Shown: positions 1-8,285, numbered from the stretch's first letter. The stretch is DNA of 64,000 nt from Firmicutes bacterium ASF500 (GCA_000492175.2 CP097573.1:2666001-2730000), one strand, 5' to 3'. Numbers and translations: made by a program. The notes: a model not told the origin generated them from the sequence alone.

Positions 1-955
1 CCCGGAACCCGGCCCCCAGGGTGAGGGCGGTGAACAGGATTTTCAGCAGGAAGGCCTCCGGGATGGTGTCCCCCGCCAGCATCCGGCGGATGACCCCGTC
101 CCCGGCGCCGTTGTAGGTCTGGTCCCCCGCCAGCAGGGTGAGGCCCAGCACCAGTGCGCCCCCCACCGCCGCCCGGAGCAGCGGGTCAGGCAGGTATTTG
201 GCATAGAGCCGGGGGGCAGCGTGCATCGCCTTGCAGAAGAGGATGGACAGGGCGGCGCACAGCGCCCCCAGCACCGCCGCCTGGAGGATGGGCAGGGTGG
301 CCAGCTCCAGGGAGTCGGACACGGGGTAGCCGTCCTGCATGTGCAGGCCCAGGCTCTGGGAGGTGAGATAGCCCACCAGGGAGGAGGCCAGACAGGGGAC
401 CAGGGCGGCGTAGTACATCCGGCCCACCGTGACCACCTCCATAGCGAATACCACCGCCGTGAGGGGGGTGCCGAACAGGGCGGAGAAGGCGGCGGCCATG
501 CCGCACATGACCACGATGCGCTCGTCCTTCTCGTCCAGCCGCAGCTTCCGGCCGGCGTAGGCGGACAGGGAGGCCCCCAGCTGGAGGGCGGCCCCCTCGC
601 GGCCGGCGGAGCCCCCCACCAGATGGGTGAGGATGGTGGACAGGAAGATCAGCGGCGCGGTGCGCAGCTTGAGCCGCTCCGCGTCCCGCACCGCCACCAA
701 CACCAGGTTGGTGCCCCGGTCCTTCTCCATGCCGCACCAGCGGTACAGCAGAATGATGGCTACCCCGCCCAGGGGCAGAAAAAGGATGATCCAGGGGTTT
801 TGATCCCGGATCAGAGTGGCCCAGTGAATGCCGTGGTGAAAGGCCGCCGCCACCAGCCCCACCAGCGCGCCGATGAAGCAGGAATAGATCAGCCATTTGG
901 CCAGCGACCCGTATTCGTTCAGGTGCCTGCGCACCCGCTCGGACAGAAAAGACAT
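1..955 (-). CDS. ClC-family anion channel/antiporter, fluoride (CLC-F)-like, 3' end off window
   Basis: Reads from an ATG at 955, preceded by AGGGGA, leftwards without a stop to base 1, so the C-terminus is missing. The translation is a polytopic membrane protein with the ClC pore motif GSAGREGAALQLG near residue 115 and GTPLTAVVFAMEV further on; Glu120 in GREG is the gating glutamate position. The usual chloride motif GSGIP is replaced by GTNLV near residue 81, and GREGP by GREGA, which resembles the CLC-F fluoride/proton antiporters as I recall them. No fluoride riboswitch is evident in the short leader. ClC membership is firm; the fluoride substrate is an inference. Confidence 0.85.
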   Translation of the reverse strand, partial: MSFLSERVRRHLNEYGSLAKWLIYSCFIGALVGLVAAAFHHGIHWATLIRDQNPWIILFLPLGGVAIILLYRWCGMEKDRGTNLVLVAVRDAERLKLRTAPLIFLSTILTHLVGGSAGREGAALQLGASLSAYAGRKLRLDEKDERIVVMCGMAAAFSALFGTPLTAVVFAMEVVTVGRMYYAALVPCLASSLVGYLTSQSLGLHMQDGYPVSDSLELATLPILQAAVLGALCAALSILFCKAMHAAPRLYAKYLPDPLLRAAVGGALVLGLTLLAGDQTYNGAGDGVIRRMLAGDTIPEAFLLKILFTALTLGAGFR

Positions 956-1049
956 GTGTTGATTCCCCTTTCAGGCATAAAAGTATACCATACTCTGGGG
1001 AAATTTCCACCCCAAAATCGCTTTCTCCAATGAAAAAGCCCCCGACCCC

Positions 1050-1078
1050 TTGCAAGGCCCGGAGTTTTATGATATCAT
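1050..1078 (+). promoter_or_regulatory. sigma-A promoter for the CBS gene
   Basis: TTGCAA at 1050-1055 and TATCAT at 1073-1078 with a 17-base spacer, about 45 bases upstream of the GTG start at 1124. Confidence 0.55.
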
Positions 1079-1123
1079 GCAGGCGTCGCAAAGTATTTTC
1101 AGCCTTTAAAGGAGGTCATTTTC

Positions 1124-2026
1124 GTGCCTGAGGGCCAAATATGGCTGGTCCTGTTGGGAATCAGCCTGTGTATCAACGCGGTCCAGCTGCTCTGGCGGCC
1201 CGTTTTAAACCTGATCCGCCGGAAGGACGAGGTGTCGGAGGACAACATCATGGCCATGGTGGAGGAGGGCGAGGAGTCGGGGGCCATCCAGACCAATGAG
1301 AAGGAATTTATCGAAAACGTCCTGGAGTTCGACAACAGCACCGCCAAGGACGTGATGGTCCATCGCACCGACATGGTCACCCTCCCCGCCGGCGCGGAGG
1401 AGGACACCATCTTGGAGGTCATCCGTCAGTCCGGCCTGTCCCGCTTCCCCGTCTATGGGGACGACGTGGACGACATCGTGGGCGTTCTGTCCACCCGGGA
1501 CTATTTGCTAAATTTCCACCAGTCCAGCCCCAAGCCCCTGAAGGAGCTGCTCTGGCCGGCCTACTTCGTCCCGGAGACGGTGCCCGCCGACGTGCTCTTC
1601 CGGGATATGCAGGGGAAAAAGACCCACCTGGCCCTGGTGGTGGACGAGTACGGCGGCACCAGCGGCCTGGTCACCCTGGAGGACCTCCTGGAGGAGCTGG
1701 TGGGCAATATCTACGACGAGTTCGACCCCCAGGAGGAGCAGGAGATCATCGCCCTGGACGACGGCCGCTGGCGGGTGTCCGGCTCCGCCGACCTGGAGGA
1801 GATGGCCGAGACCATGGGCTTTGAGCTGCCCAAGGACGAGGAGATCGACTACGACACCCTGGGCGGTCTGGTGTTCTCCCAGCTGTCCGTCATTCCCGAG
1901 GACGGAAGCCGCCCCGCCGTGGACGCCCTGGGCCTCCACATCCAGGTGGAGGAGCTGTGCGACCGCCGGGTGGAGTGGGCCCTAGTGGAGCGGCTGGCCC
2001 CGGTGCCGGAGGAGACAGTGGAGTAG
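1124..2026 (+). CDS. CBS-pair protein with CorC/HlyC C-terminal domain, lacking DUF21
   Basis: 300 aa from a GTG start after a consensus AAAGGAGGT at 1108. A single hydrophobic segment (about residues 6-24) is followed by two CBS domains (RFPVYGDDVDDIVGVLSTRD and [20 protein letters not shown]) and a CorC_HlyC FAD-like C-terminal domain. Family members normally begin with a four-helix DUF21 membrane domain, present in the paralogue at 28950-30206 but reduced here to one helix. Such proteins are linked to divalent cation (Mg/Co) transport or its regulation. The strong RBS argues that the short form is the real product rather than a decayed gene. Confidence 0.85.
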   Translation: MPEGQIWLVLLGISLCINAVQLLWRPVLNLIRRKDEVSEDNIMAMVEEGEESGAIQTNEKEFIENVLEFDNSTAKDVMVHRTDMVTLPAGAEEDTILEVIRQSGLSRFPVYGDDVDDIVGVLSTRDYLLNFHQSSPKPLKELLWPAYFVPETVPADVLFRDMQGKKTHLALVVDEYGGTSGLVTLEDLLEELVGNIYDEFDPQEEQEIIALDDGRWRVSGSADLEEMAETMGFELPKDEEIDYDTLGGLVFSQLSVIPEDGSRPAVDALGLHIQVEELCDRRVEWALVERLAPVPEETVE

Positions 2027-2034
2027 CCCCATAG

Positions 2035-2064
2035 CGCCCCGGCCCGCCGGATACGGGCCGGGGC
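2035..2064 (+). terminator. rho-independent terminator-like hairpin
   Basis: Eleven-base-pair GC stem (GCCCCGGCCCG with its complement) around a 7-base loop, followed by TTCTCC; directly after the CBS gene stop. Confidence 0.6.
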
Positions 2065-2109
2065 TTCTCCATATGGACTGGCGGGAATTGAGAAAAAGGG
2101 GGTGTCACG

Positions 2110-3201
2110 GTGGAAAAAGCGTTGGTCGTCCGCCCGGTCTTTGAGCCGGGGCGGCGGATCGTCGCGGTCAGCGACATTCACGGAAACCTTCCCTTCTTCC
2201 AGGCCCTGATGGAGCGGGTGGCCCTGACTACCGGCGACATCCTGATTCTGGTGGGGGACATTTTGGAGAAGGGCCAGGACAGCCTGCCCCTTCTGCGCCA
2301 TCTGATGGCCCTGTCCCGGACCCACACCATCTACCCCGTCTGCGGCAACTGCGACGGCCTGGTCCTCAATTTTTTCGAGACCGGCCGGATGGACGAGCGG
2401 TTTTTTGCCGCCTACCTCCCCGCTCACCCGGAGTCAACCCTCCGCCAGATGGCCCGGGAGGGGGGCTTTGAGCAGTGGGAGGACCTGCCCCGGCTGCGCC
2501 GGGACCTGCGCGCCGCCTTCCCGGAGGAGTGGGCCTGGCTGCGGGCCATGCCCACCGTGGTGGAGACGGAGCACCTGGTCTTTGTCCACGGCGGCGTCCC
2601 CTCCCTGGAGGGGATGGAGGAGCTGGAGCGGTGGCGTTGCATGAAAAACGACAACTTCCTGGGGCAGGGCCTGTCCTTTGACAAGTGGGTCATCGTGGGC
2701 CACTGGCCCGTCACCCTCTACGATGAGCACATCCCCTCCGCCGCCCCTATTTTTCTGCCCGACCGGCGGATCATCTCCATCGACGGCGGCTGTGTCCTCA
2801 AGCTGGACGGCCAGCTCAACGCCCTGCTCCTCCCCTCGGAGGACAGCGAGGACCTTTCCTGGACCGCCTGGGACGGCCTGCCCACCGCCACAGCCCTGGA
2901 CCCCCAGGAGGCCAGCGAGGACCCCCTGAACATCCGCTGGGGCCGGTCCGCCCTGGAGCTGCTGGAGGAGGGGGAGGAGCTGTCCCTGTGCCGCCACCTG
3001 GAGACGGGGCGGACGCTGTATGTGCTGAATGAGTTCCTCCGCCGGGACCCCTCCCGGGGCCTGTGGTGCGAGGACTCCACCGACTATCGCCTGCCCGTCT
3101 CCCCCGGGGATGAGCTGACTGTGGTGCGGAACATCAAGGGGGGAGCCCTGTGCAAGAAGGACGGGGCCACCGGCTGGTATTTCGGCCGTCTGGAGGCTTA
3201 G
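2110..3201 (+). CDS. YfcE/MJ0936-type metallophosphoesterase with C-terminal SH3-like tail
   Basis: 363 aa from GTG at 2110. The calcineurin-like metallophosphatase motifs are all visible: SDIHGN (residue ~20), GDILEKG, GNCDG, VHGG (~155) and GHWPV (~193), i.e. a complete two-metal phosphoesterase site. After about residue 230 there is an acidic region, then a C-terminal segment (SPGDELTVVRNIKGGALCKK) that looks like a small beta-barrel/SH3-like domain. The likely role is a phosphatase or phosphodiesterase of PPP type acting on an unidentified substrate. Its last bases overlap the end of a convergent 39-aa gene. Confidence 0.85.
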   Translation: MEKALVVRPVFEPGRRIVAVSDIHGNLPFFQALMERVALTTGDILILVGDILEKGQDSLPLLRHLMALSRTHTIYPVCGNCDGLVLNFFETGRMDERFFAAYLPAHPESTLRQMAREGGFEQWEDLPRLRRDLRAAFPEEWAWLRAMPTVVETEHLVFVHGGVPSLEGMEELERWRCMKNDNFLGQGLSFDKWVIVGHWPVTLYDEHIPSAAPIFLPDRRIISIDGGCVLKLDGQLNALLLPSEDSEDLSWTAWDGLPTATALDPQEASEDPLNIRWGRSALELLEEGEELSLCRHLETGRTLYVLNEFLRRDPSRGLWCEDSTDYRLPVSPGDELTVVRNIKGGALCKKDGATGWYFGRLEA

Positions 3202-3317
3202 GCGGCGAGGTCCAGCTCCTCCCGGGCCTCCCGCTCGTTGTCGGCGGAGAAGCAGAAACGCCCCGCCCAGTCATAGACCTCCACGTGTCCCCTTACCCAT
3301 ACGATACTGTAATCCAT
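3198..3317 (-). CDS. 39-aa conserved-looking small protein
   Basis: ATG at 3317 with a good upstream AGGAAAGGAGC, ending TAA at 3198, convergent with and overlapping the phosphoesterase by 4 bases. The product begins MDYSIVWVRGHVEVYDWAGR and ends with an acidic/basic helix (NEREAREELD). No known domain. The clear RBS and amphipathic sequence make translation likely, but the function is unknown. Confidence 0.6.
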   Translation of the reverse strand: MDYSIVWVRGHVEVYDWAGRFCFSADNEREAREELDLAA

Positions 3318-3406
3318 AGCGTTTTGCTCCTTTCCTGTATTGTGACCCCAGTATACAAGAGGAGCGGTCCCATAAACCGGACTTTTAGAACAAGGGGGGA
3401 ATTTTC

Positions 3407-3571
3407 TTGGACCCTATTTTTTACACCGTCCGCTCCATCAACGGCGATTACGCCAGCCTGGTGACCGACGACGGGCGGGAGCACTCCATCACCATGTTCC
3501 TGCTGCCCGAGGGTACCACCCTGGGGAGCCGCTTGAAGCTGGAGAGCTTCCAGTGGGAGCTGATATCCTGA
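3407..3571 (+). CDS. 54-aa small protein, TTG start
   Basis: TTG at 3407 preceded by AAGGGGGGA at about 3392-3400. The product begins MDPIFYTVRSINGDYASLVT and ends FQWELIS; it looks like a compact beta-rich domain. It is followed directly by a terminator. I recall similar short proteins in related clostridia, but no function can be assigned. Confidence 0.6.
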   Translation: MDPIFYTVRSINGDYASLVTDDGREHSITMFLLPEGTTLGSRLKLESFQWELIS

Positions 3572-3576
3572 TTTGA

Positions 3577-3604
3577 CCAGAGGCTGAGGCCTCTGGTTTT
3601 CTTT
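3577..3604 (+). terminator. rho-independent terminator
   Basis: Stem CCAGAGG/CCTCTGG with a short loop, followed by TTTTCTTTTTG, directly after the 54-aa gene and before spoIIIAA. Confidence 0.75.
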
Positions 3605-3643
3605 TTGTCATAACCTCCGGCTTGTCCTCATACAGTTAAGCGA

Positions 3644-4588
3644 ATGGAAAAGGCGGTGAGCGGTATGACACAAATGACGGCGGCGGACAGCTTTGTCCAG
3701 GCGGTCCGTCCCCTGCCTCCCCGGCTGAGGGAGGAGGCCCTGTCCCTGTCCCCGGCGGACCGGGCCCGGGCGGAGGAGGTGCGCCTGCGGGCGGGCTGGC
3801 CCATGACGGTACTGGCCGGCGGCGGGGAGCGCCCCCTGGGCGGCCCCCCTGTGGAGGGGGAGGAGCTGGAGCGGCTGGTGGAGATCGCCAGCGGGGCCTC
3901 CCTCCACGCGGTGCTGGACCAGCTGCGCCGGGGCTACCTCACGATAGAGGGGGGCCACCGGGTGGGCCTGTGCGGCACGGCGGTCCTCCGGGAGGGGGAG
4001 GTCCACAGCCTGCGGGGGCTGTCCTCGGCCAATATCCGGGTCGCCCGGCAGGTGCTGGGGGCGTCCGCCCCGGTGGTGGACGGGCTGTGTCCCGGGGGGC
4101 GGCTGGCCAGTACGCTGATTTTGGCCCCGCCGGGGCTGGGGAAGACCACCCTCCTCCGGGACCTGGTCCGGGCGGTGTCCGAGGGGGAGGGCTGTACCCC
4201 CCTCCGGGTGTCCCTGGCCGACGAGCGGGGGGAGGTGGCGGCGATGTACGGCGGACGGCCCCAGCTGGAGGTGGGCCGGCGCACCGACGTGATGGAGGGC
4301 TGTCCCAAGGCCCAGGGGCTGATGCTTCTGCTCCGGGCCATGAACCCCCAGGTGCTGGCGGTGGACGAGATCACCGCCCCCGAGGATGTGCGCGCCCTGA
4401 CGGCGGCGGCGGGCTGCGGGGTCACCCTGCTGGCTACCGCCCACGGGGAGGGACGGGCCGGCCTGGAGCGCCGCCCCCTGTACCGCCCCCTGCTGGAGGA
4501 GGGGCTGTTTCGATTTCTGGTTCGCATCCGCCGGGAGGGGACGGGGCGGTCCTATACGGTGGAGGAGCTGAGCCAATGGTCCGGCTGA
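3644..4588 (+). CDS. spoIIIAA: stage III sporulation protein AA (SpoIIIAA ATPase)
   Basis: 314 aa from the ATG at 3644; an internal ATG at 3665 follows AAAGGCGG and is an alternative start. Walker A is APPGLGKTTLLRD (~residue 165), with a Walker B-like LAVDEITAP (~240). It is a secretion-ATPase-like protein that energises assembly of the mother cell-forespore feeding-tube channel. It is first in a spoIIIAA-AH operon expressed in the mother cell during engulfment (sigma-E in known spore formers). It overlaps spoIIIAB by 13 bases. Confidence 0.93.
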   Translation: MEKAVSGMTQMTAADSFVQAVRPLPPRLREEALSLSPADRARAEEVRLRAGWPMTVLAGGGERPLGGPPVEGEELERLVEIASGASLHAVLDQLRRGYLTIEGGHRVGLCGTAVLREGEVHSLRGLSSANIRVARQVLGASAPVVDGLCPGGRLASTLILAPPGLGKTTLLRDLVRAVSEGEGCTPLRVSLADERGEVAAMYGGRPQLEVGRRTDVMEGCPKAQGLMLLLRAMNPQVLAVDEITAPEDVRALTAAAGCGVTLLATAHGEGRAGLERRPLYRPLLEEGLFRFLVRIRREGTGRSYTVEELSQWSG

Positions 4589-5085
4589 TGGGGGCCGCGC
4601 TCATCGCGGCGGGGTGCGCCGTCCTGGGCTTTCGGGCGGCGGCGGGCCTTCAGGCCCAGGTCCGGGCCGTGGGGCAGATGGCCGGAGGGCTGGCCCTGCT
4701 GGAGGGGGAGCTGGAGCTGAGCGCCCCGCCCCTGTCCCAGCTGATGGCCCGGGGGGCCGCCCGGAGCCAGGGCCCGGCCCGGGCGCTGTTTCAGGACTGC
4801 GCCCGGGGGCTGACCCGCCTGGACCGGGAGGACTTCCCCTCCCTGTGGCGGCGTCTGACGGCGGAGCGGACCGAGCTGGGGGCCGAGGGACAGGCCGTCC
4901 TCCTCCCCCTGGGCGAGACCCTGGGCCGCTGCGGCGCGGACCGCCAGCTGGAGGCCCTCTCCTCCGCCCGGCGGCGTCTGGAGGCCCTCTCCGCCCGGCT
5001 GGAGTCCGACAGCCGCCTCCAGGGCCGGGTCTATCAGGCCCTCGGCCTGTCCGGCGGGGCGTTTTTGGTGATTTTGCTGCTGTGA
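4576..5085 (+). CDS. spoIIIAB: stage III sporulation protein AB
   Basis: 169 aa from ATG 4576, inside the end of spoIIIAA. An N-terminal membrane helix (residues 4-20), a long helical cytoplasmic middle and a C-terminal hydrophobic stretch (GGAFLVILLL) match SpoIIIAB, a type II secretion GspF-like membrane protein working with SpoIIIAA. Very GC-rich. A 506-base repeat-filled gap follows before spoIIIAC, unlike the tight spacing elsewhere in this operon. Confidence 0.88.
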   Translation: MVRLMGAALIAAGCAVLGFRAAAGLQAQVRAVGQMAGGLALLEGELELSAPPLSQLMARGAARSQGPARALFQDCARGLTRLDREDFPSLWRRLTAERTELGAEGQAVLLPLGETLGRCGADRQLEALSSARRRLEALSARLESDSRLQGRVYQALGLSGGAFLVILLL

Positions 5086-5131
5086 GGCGAATCACCTTGC
5101 CGCCTGTGGGGCCAGGCTCCTCGCAAGCGCG

Positions 5132-5215
5132 TGTAGGGCGCGACGACCCCGGCGCGCTGTCCCCCCGAGGGCACCCGCTCTCCGTGGACGGCGGGCCGAG
5201 TCGTCCCGCCCTACG
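5132..5215. repeat. palindromic repeat family B, copy 1
   Basis: Starts TGTAGGGCGCGACGACCCC and ends with GAGTCGTCCCGCCCTAC, so the roughly 26-base ends are imperfect inverted repeats around a variable centre. Closely similar copies occur at 5442-5526 and 38337-38419. Lies between spoIIIAB and spoIIIAC. Confidence 0.8.
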
Positions 5216-5242
5216 GAGGGACCCCCGTCCCGCCCGCAGGCG

Positions 5243-5426
5243 ACAAGGCTCCTTTTGAAAGGAGCTGTCAGCGAAGCTGACTGAGGATTGCGTTCGGCGA
5301 AGCCGAACATACGAAGTAAACAAGATTTGTGCAGACCTCGTTTGCTTCGCACATTTCGCTTGCGGCGAAATCAATCCTCCGCCCCAGTTTGCGAACTGGG
5401 GCACCTCCTTTCAAAAGGAGGCTTGT
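5243..5426. repeat. palindromic repeat family A, copy 1 (uninterrupted)
   Basis: About 184 bases bounded by 22-base inverted ends, ACAAG-G/C-CTCCTTTTGAAAGGAG. Inside are several small hairpins: GTCAGC-GAA-GCTGAC, GTTCGGC-GAA-GCCGAAC and GCCCCAGTT-TGCG-AACTGGGGC. A second copy at 38201-38520 is split by other repeats. MITE-like; no coding capacity. Confidence 0.8.
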
Positions 5427-5441
5427 CCGCTGCGGCGGGGA

Positions 5442-5526
5442 CGTAGGGCGCGACGACCCCGGCGCGCCGTTCTCCAGGCACAGCGCCATGTTCTTCGGGG
5501 CGGCGGGCCGAGTCGTCCCGCCCTAC
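5442..5526. repeat. palindromic repeat family B, copy 2
   Basis: CGTAGGGCGCGACGACCCC left arm and CGAGTCGTCCCGCCCTACA right arm, with a different central spacer from copy 1. Together with copy 1 it flanks family A element 5243-5426 inside the spoIIIA operon. Confidence 0.8.
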
Positions 5527-5591
5527 AAAGTCCTCGCCCGCATCGCTGCGACGAGGAATTCCATAAAGGAAAACCACAAAAGAAAGCGGGT

Positions 5592-5792
5592 ATGTATATG
5601 GAAGTCGATCTGATTTTTAAAATCGCAGCCATTGGGATTCTGGTGGCGGTGTTGAACCAGGTGCTCAGCCGGGCGGGGCGGGATGAGCAGGCGATGATGA
5701 CCACACTGGCGGGGCTGGTGGTGGTGCTGATGATGGTGGTCCAGGAGATCGCCAGCCTCTTCGACCTGGTGAAGGATCTGTTCGCCCTATGA
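5592..5792 (+). CDS. spoIIIAC: stage III sporulation protein AC
   Basis: 66 aa, two transmembrane helices (LIFKIAAIGILVAVLNQVL and a second, LAGLVVVLMMVVQEIASLF). ATG at 5592, with an alternative at 5598; the upstream AGAAAGCGGG is only a modest RBS. Length and sequence match SpoIIIAC, a small membrane component of the SpoIIIA channel. It overlaps spoIIIAD by 4 bases. Confidence 0.9.
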   Translation: MYMEVDLIFKIAAIGILVAVLNQVLSRAGRDEQAMMTTLAGLVVVLMMVVQEIASLFDLVKDLFAL

Positions 5793-6181
5793 TGGAGGCC
5801 ATGATGAAGCTGACCGCCGTGGGGGTGACGGCGGCGGTGCTGAGCGCGGTGCTGAAACGGAACACGCCGGAGCTGGCTATGCTGCTGGCCCTGTGCGCCG
5901 GGCTGTGGATGCTGGCCCTGGCGGCGGAGGGGCTGGGGGCGGCGATGGCCCTGATGCGGGAGCTGGCAGGGCAGGCCGGCCTGTCCGAGGCCCTGCTGGA
6001 GCCGGTGGTCAAGGCGGTGGCCCTGTCCATCCTCACCCGGCTGACGGCGGAAATCTGCCGGTCGGCGGGGGAGGGGGGCGTGGCCGCCTTTGTGGAGACG
6101 GCGGGGTCCGCCCTGTCCCTGATGGCGGCCCTGCCCCTGGTGCGGGCGGTGGCCCAGATGATGGGGGAGCTGCTGACATGA
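5789..6181 (+). CDS. spoIIIAD: stage III sporulation protein AD
   Basis: 130 aa, hydrophobic throughout with about four membrane helices, the usual size for SpoIIIAD. Starts ATGATG at 5789 within the spoIIIAC stop and overlaps spoIIIAE by ATGA, consistent with translational coupling. Acts in the membrane of the mother cell-forespore channel with SpoIIIAC and AE. Confidence 0.9.
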   Translation: MMEAMMKLTAVGVTAAVLSAVLKRNTPELAMLLALCAGLWMLALAAEGLGAAMALMRELAGQAGLSEALLEPVVKAVALSILTRLTAEICRSAGEGGVAAFVETAGSALSLMAALPLVRAVAQMMGELLT

Positions 6182-7239
6182 GATATGTGACGGTTTTCTG
6201 CCTGCTGGCGATTTTGTGCGTAGTCCCCGCCCTGGGGGCGGAGCTGGAGGTTCCCGGCCTGGACCAGGTGTGGGAGGAGGCGGAGGGCTATGGGGTCGCG
6301 CCCGGGGAGCCGCTGGACGCCGGTCTGTCCGGCCTGCTGGCGGACGCCGCGGGCCAGATCGGCGGACTCTTTCGGACAGGCCTCTCCACGGCCATGAAGC
6401 TGATTATCGTGGTGCTGCTGTGCTCCCTGGCCCACAGCGTCAAGGCGGGGGAGGACGGGGGCCTCCAGGCGGTGACGGTGGCCGGAGCGCTGGCGATTAC
6501 CGCCCTGACCATGACGGATATGGCGGTGATGATCGGCCTGGGCCGGGACACCCTGGGGCGGATGGGAGATTTCTCCTCGGTGCTCCTGCCCGCTATGGCG
6601 GTGCTGACGGCAGCTACCGGCGGAGTTACCGCCGCCGCCGTCCGCCAGGGGGCCACGGTGCTCTTCTCCCAGCTGCTCATCACCGCGATGGACCGGCTGC
6701 TGGTGCCGCTGGTGTACGCCTATGTGGCGGTGAGCTGTGCCTACGCCGCCGTGGGCAACCCGGGGCTGAAGCGGGTGGCCGGATTGCTGAAGGGAGCGAT
6801 TACCTTTTTCCTCACCGCCCTTCTGCTGGCCTTTGTGGGCTACCTCACCGCCAGCGGGGCCATCGCGGGCAGCGTGGACGCCGCCGCCGTCAAGGCGGCG
6901 CGTATGGCTATCTCCCGGGCCATTCCGGTGGTGGGGGGGATTTTGGCCGACGCCTCCGAGTCGGTGCTGGCGGGAGCGGGCGCTCTGCGGGGAGCGGTGG
7001 GGGCGGCGGGGATGCTGGCCGTGCTGGCCATCTGCCTGACCCCCTTCCTCCGGCTGGCCCTGCAATACCTGGTGTACAAGGGGGCGTCCGCCCTGTGCGC
7101 CACGGTGGCCCAGCCCCAGCTGTCCGGCCTCATTGACGCCATCGGCTCCGCCTTCGGGCTGGTGCTGGGAATGACGGGGGCGGGGGCGCTGGTGCTGCTG
7201 GTGGGCATCGTGTCGGCGGTGAAGGCGGTGGTCCCATGA
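6178..7239 (+). CDS. spoIIIAE: stage III sporulation protein AE
   Basis: 353 aa. The ATG at 6178 overlaps the spoIIIAD stop; the N-terminus MRYVTVFCLLAILCVVPALG is a signal peptide ending near Ala20. About seven hydrophobic helices follow, including LVYAYVAVSCAYAAVGNPGL. Matches SpoIIIAE, the polytopic membrane core of the SpoIIIA complex. The open frame extends upstream to 5893, but the ATG at the overlap plus signal peptide fixes the start. Confidence 0.92.
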   Translation: MRYVTVFCLLAILCVVPALGAELEVPGLDQVWEEAEGYGVAPGEPLDAGLSGLLADAAGQIGGLFRTGLSTAMKLIIVVLLCSLAHSVKAGEDGGLQAVTVAGALAITALTMTDMAVMIGLGRDTLGRMGDFSSVLLPAMAVLTAATGGVTAAAVRQGATVLFSQLLITAMDRLLVPLVYAYVAVSCAYAAVGNPGLKRVAGLLKGAITFFLTALLLAFVGYLTASGAIAGSVDAAAVKAARMAISRAIPVVGGILADASESVLAGAGALRGAVGAAGMLAVLAICLTPFLRLALQYLVYKGASALCATVAQPQLSGLIDAIGSAFGLVLGMTGAGALVLLVGIVSAVKAVVP

Positions 7240-7730
7240 CGGCGGTGCGGAGCTGGCTGCTGGCCGTTATCGCGGTGTCCCTGATGTGCGCGGCGGCGGA
7301 GGCCCTCATGCCGCCGGGGCCGGGCCGCCGGGTGGGCAGGCTGGTGTGCGGTCTGGCTCTGCTGTCCGCCGTCCTGTCCCCCCTGGCCGGGCTGGACCTG
7401 GACGGCGGACAGCAATGGCTGGAGGACTACCTGTCCTCCCTGGACGGCCGGACGGCGGAGCTGGAGGAGACGGTAAACAGTCAGATGAAAGGTATCATAG
7501 AAGGGGAGTACGCCGCATATATTGTGGACAAGGCGGCGCGGCTGGGCCTGACCTGCTCTGCACAGGTGGAGTGCGTCAGATCGGAGGAGGGCCTGTATCT
7601 CCCAGTCCGGACGGAGGTGTCCGGGGCGCTGGGGGAGGGTGAACGGGCCCGGCTGGTCCAAATCATCGGAGAGGACCTGGGGGTCCCGGAGTCGGAACAG
7701 CGTTACATAGGAGAGGAGGACGCGCCGTGA
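7236..7730 (+). CDS. spoIIIAF: stage III sporulation protein AF
   Basis: 164 aa; overlaps spoIIIAE and spoIIIAG by ATGA-type junctions. Two N-terminal membrane helices (VRSWLLAVIAVSLMCAAAEA and GRLVCGLALLSAVLSPLAG) precede a soluble domain that in known SpoIIIAF adopts a ring-building fold. Component of the SpoIIIA channel. Confidence 0.88.
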   Translation: MTAVRSWLLAVIAVSLMCAAAEALMPPGPGRRVGRLVCGLALLSAVLSPLAGLDLDGGQQWLEDYLSSLDGRTAELEETVNSQMKGIIEGEYAAYIVDKAARLGLTCSAQVECVRSEEGLYLPVRTEVSGALGEGERARLVQIIGEDLGVPESEQRYIGEEDAP

Positions 7731-8239
7731 ACAGAATATGGCCCGGAGCGGCTCAAAAATGGAAGGAGGCGCTGGGGAGATATCAATATGCACTGTTGGT
7801 CATAGCGGTGGGGGTGGTGCTGCTCCTTCTGCCTGCGGGTGGCCGGGACGGCGCTGAGGAGGCGGTCCCGGCCCAGACGGAGGGGACCGCTTTTGACCTG
7901 GAGGCCTTTGAGGAGAAGCTGGCCCGGACGCTGTCCCAGGTAGAGGGCGCGGGGCAGGCCCAGGTGGTGCTCACCCTGGACGGGGGAAGCCGCCAGGTGC
8001 TGGCCCGCAATCAGGACCGGGAGGGGGACGGCGGTACCTCCAACACGGTGGTCACCGTGGGCAAGGGCTCCGGACAGCAGGAGGCCGTCCCCATTCAGAC
8101 GGTGGCCCCCCAATTCCGGGGCGCTCTGGTGGTCTGCCCCGGCGGCGGAAACGCCCAGGTCCGCCTGAAGCTCATCGAGGCGGTGTCCGCCCTCACCGGC
8201 CTGGGGGCCGACAAAATTTCGGTGTGCCAGGGGGGATAG
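7727..8239 (+). CDS. spoIIIAG: stage III sporulation protein AG
   Basis: 170 aa from ATG at 7727. One N-terminal membrane helix (YQYALLVIAVGVVLLLLP), then a periplasmic-type domain (TLSQVEGAGQAQVVLTLDGG) with the ring-building motif of SpoIIIAG, which forms a large secretin-like ring in the intermembrane space. The insert GDGGTSNTVVTVGKGSGQQE is the variable loop region. Confidence 0.9.
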   Translation: MNRIWPGAAQKWKEALGRYQYALLVIAVGVVLLLLPAGGRDGAEEAVPAQTEGTAFDLEAFEEKLARTLSQVEGAGQAQVVLTLDGGSRQVLARNQDREGDGGTSNTVVTVGKGSGQQEAVPIQTVAPQFRGALVVCPGGGNAQVRLKLIEAVSALTGLGADKISVCQGG

Positions 8240-8285
8240 CTCCCTCAGAGAGGGAGACTGAAATCAAAAACAAGGAGGAATTTTC

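Noticed and set aside
186..1091. A 301-codon minus-strand frame over the ClC region
   Set aside because: It is in another frame from the ClC motifs (which need the 955 start) and has Gly/Ala/Arg-rich nonsense text.
956..1100. Fluoride riboswitch before the ClC gene
   Set aside because: Leader after the likely promoter is only about 30 bases and shows no crcB-type pseudoknot.
5132..5526. Repeat cluster as a CRISPR array
   Set aside because: Repeats are palindromic, 85-180 bases long, not regularly spaced, and dispersed singly elsewhere; no cas genes.
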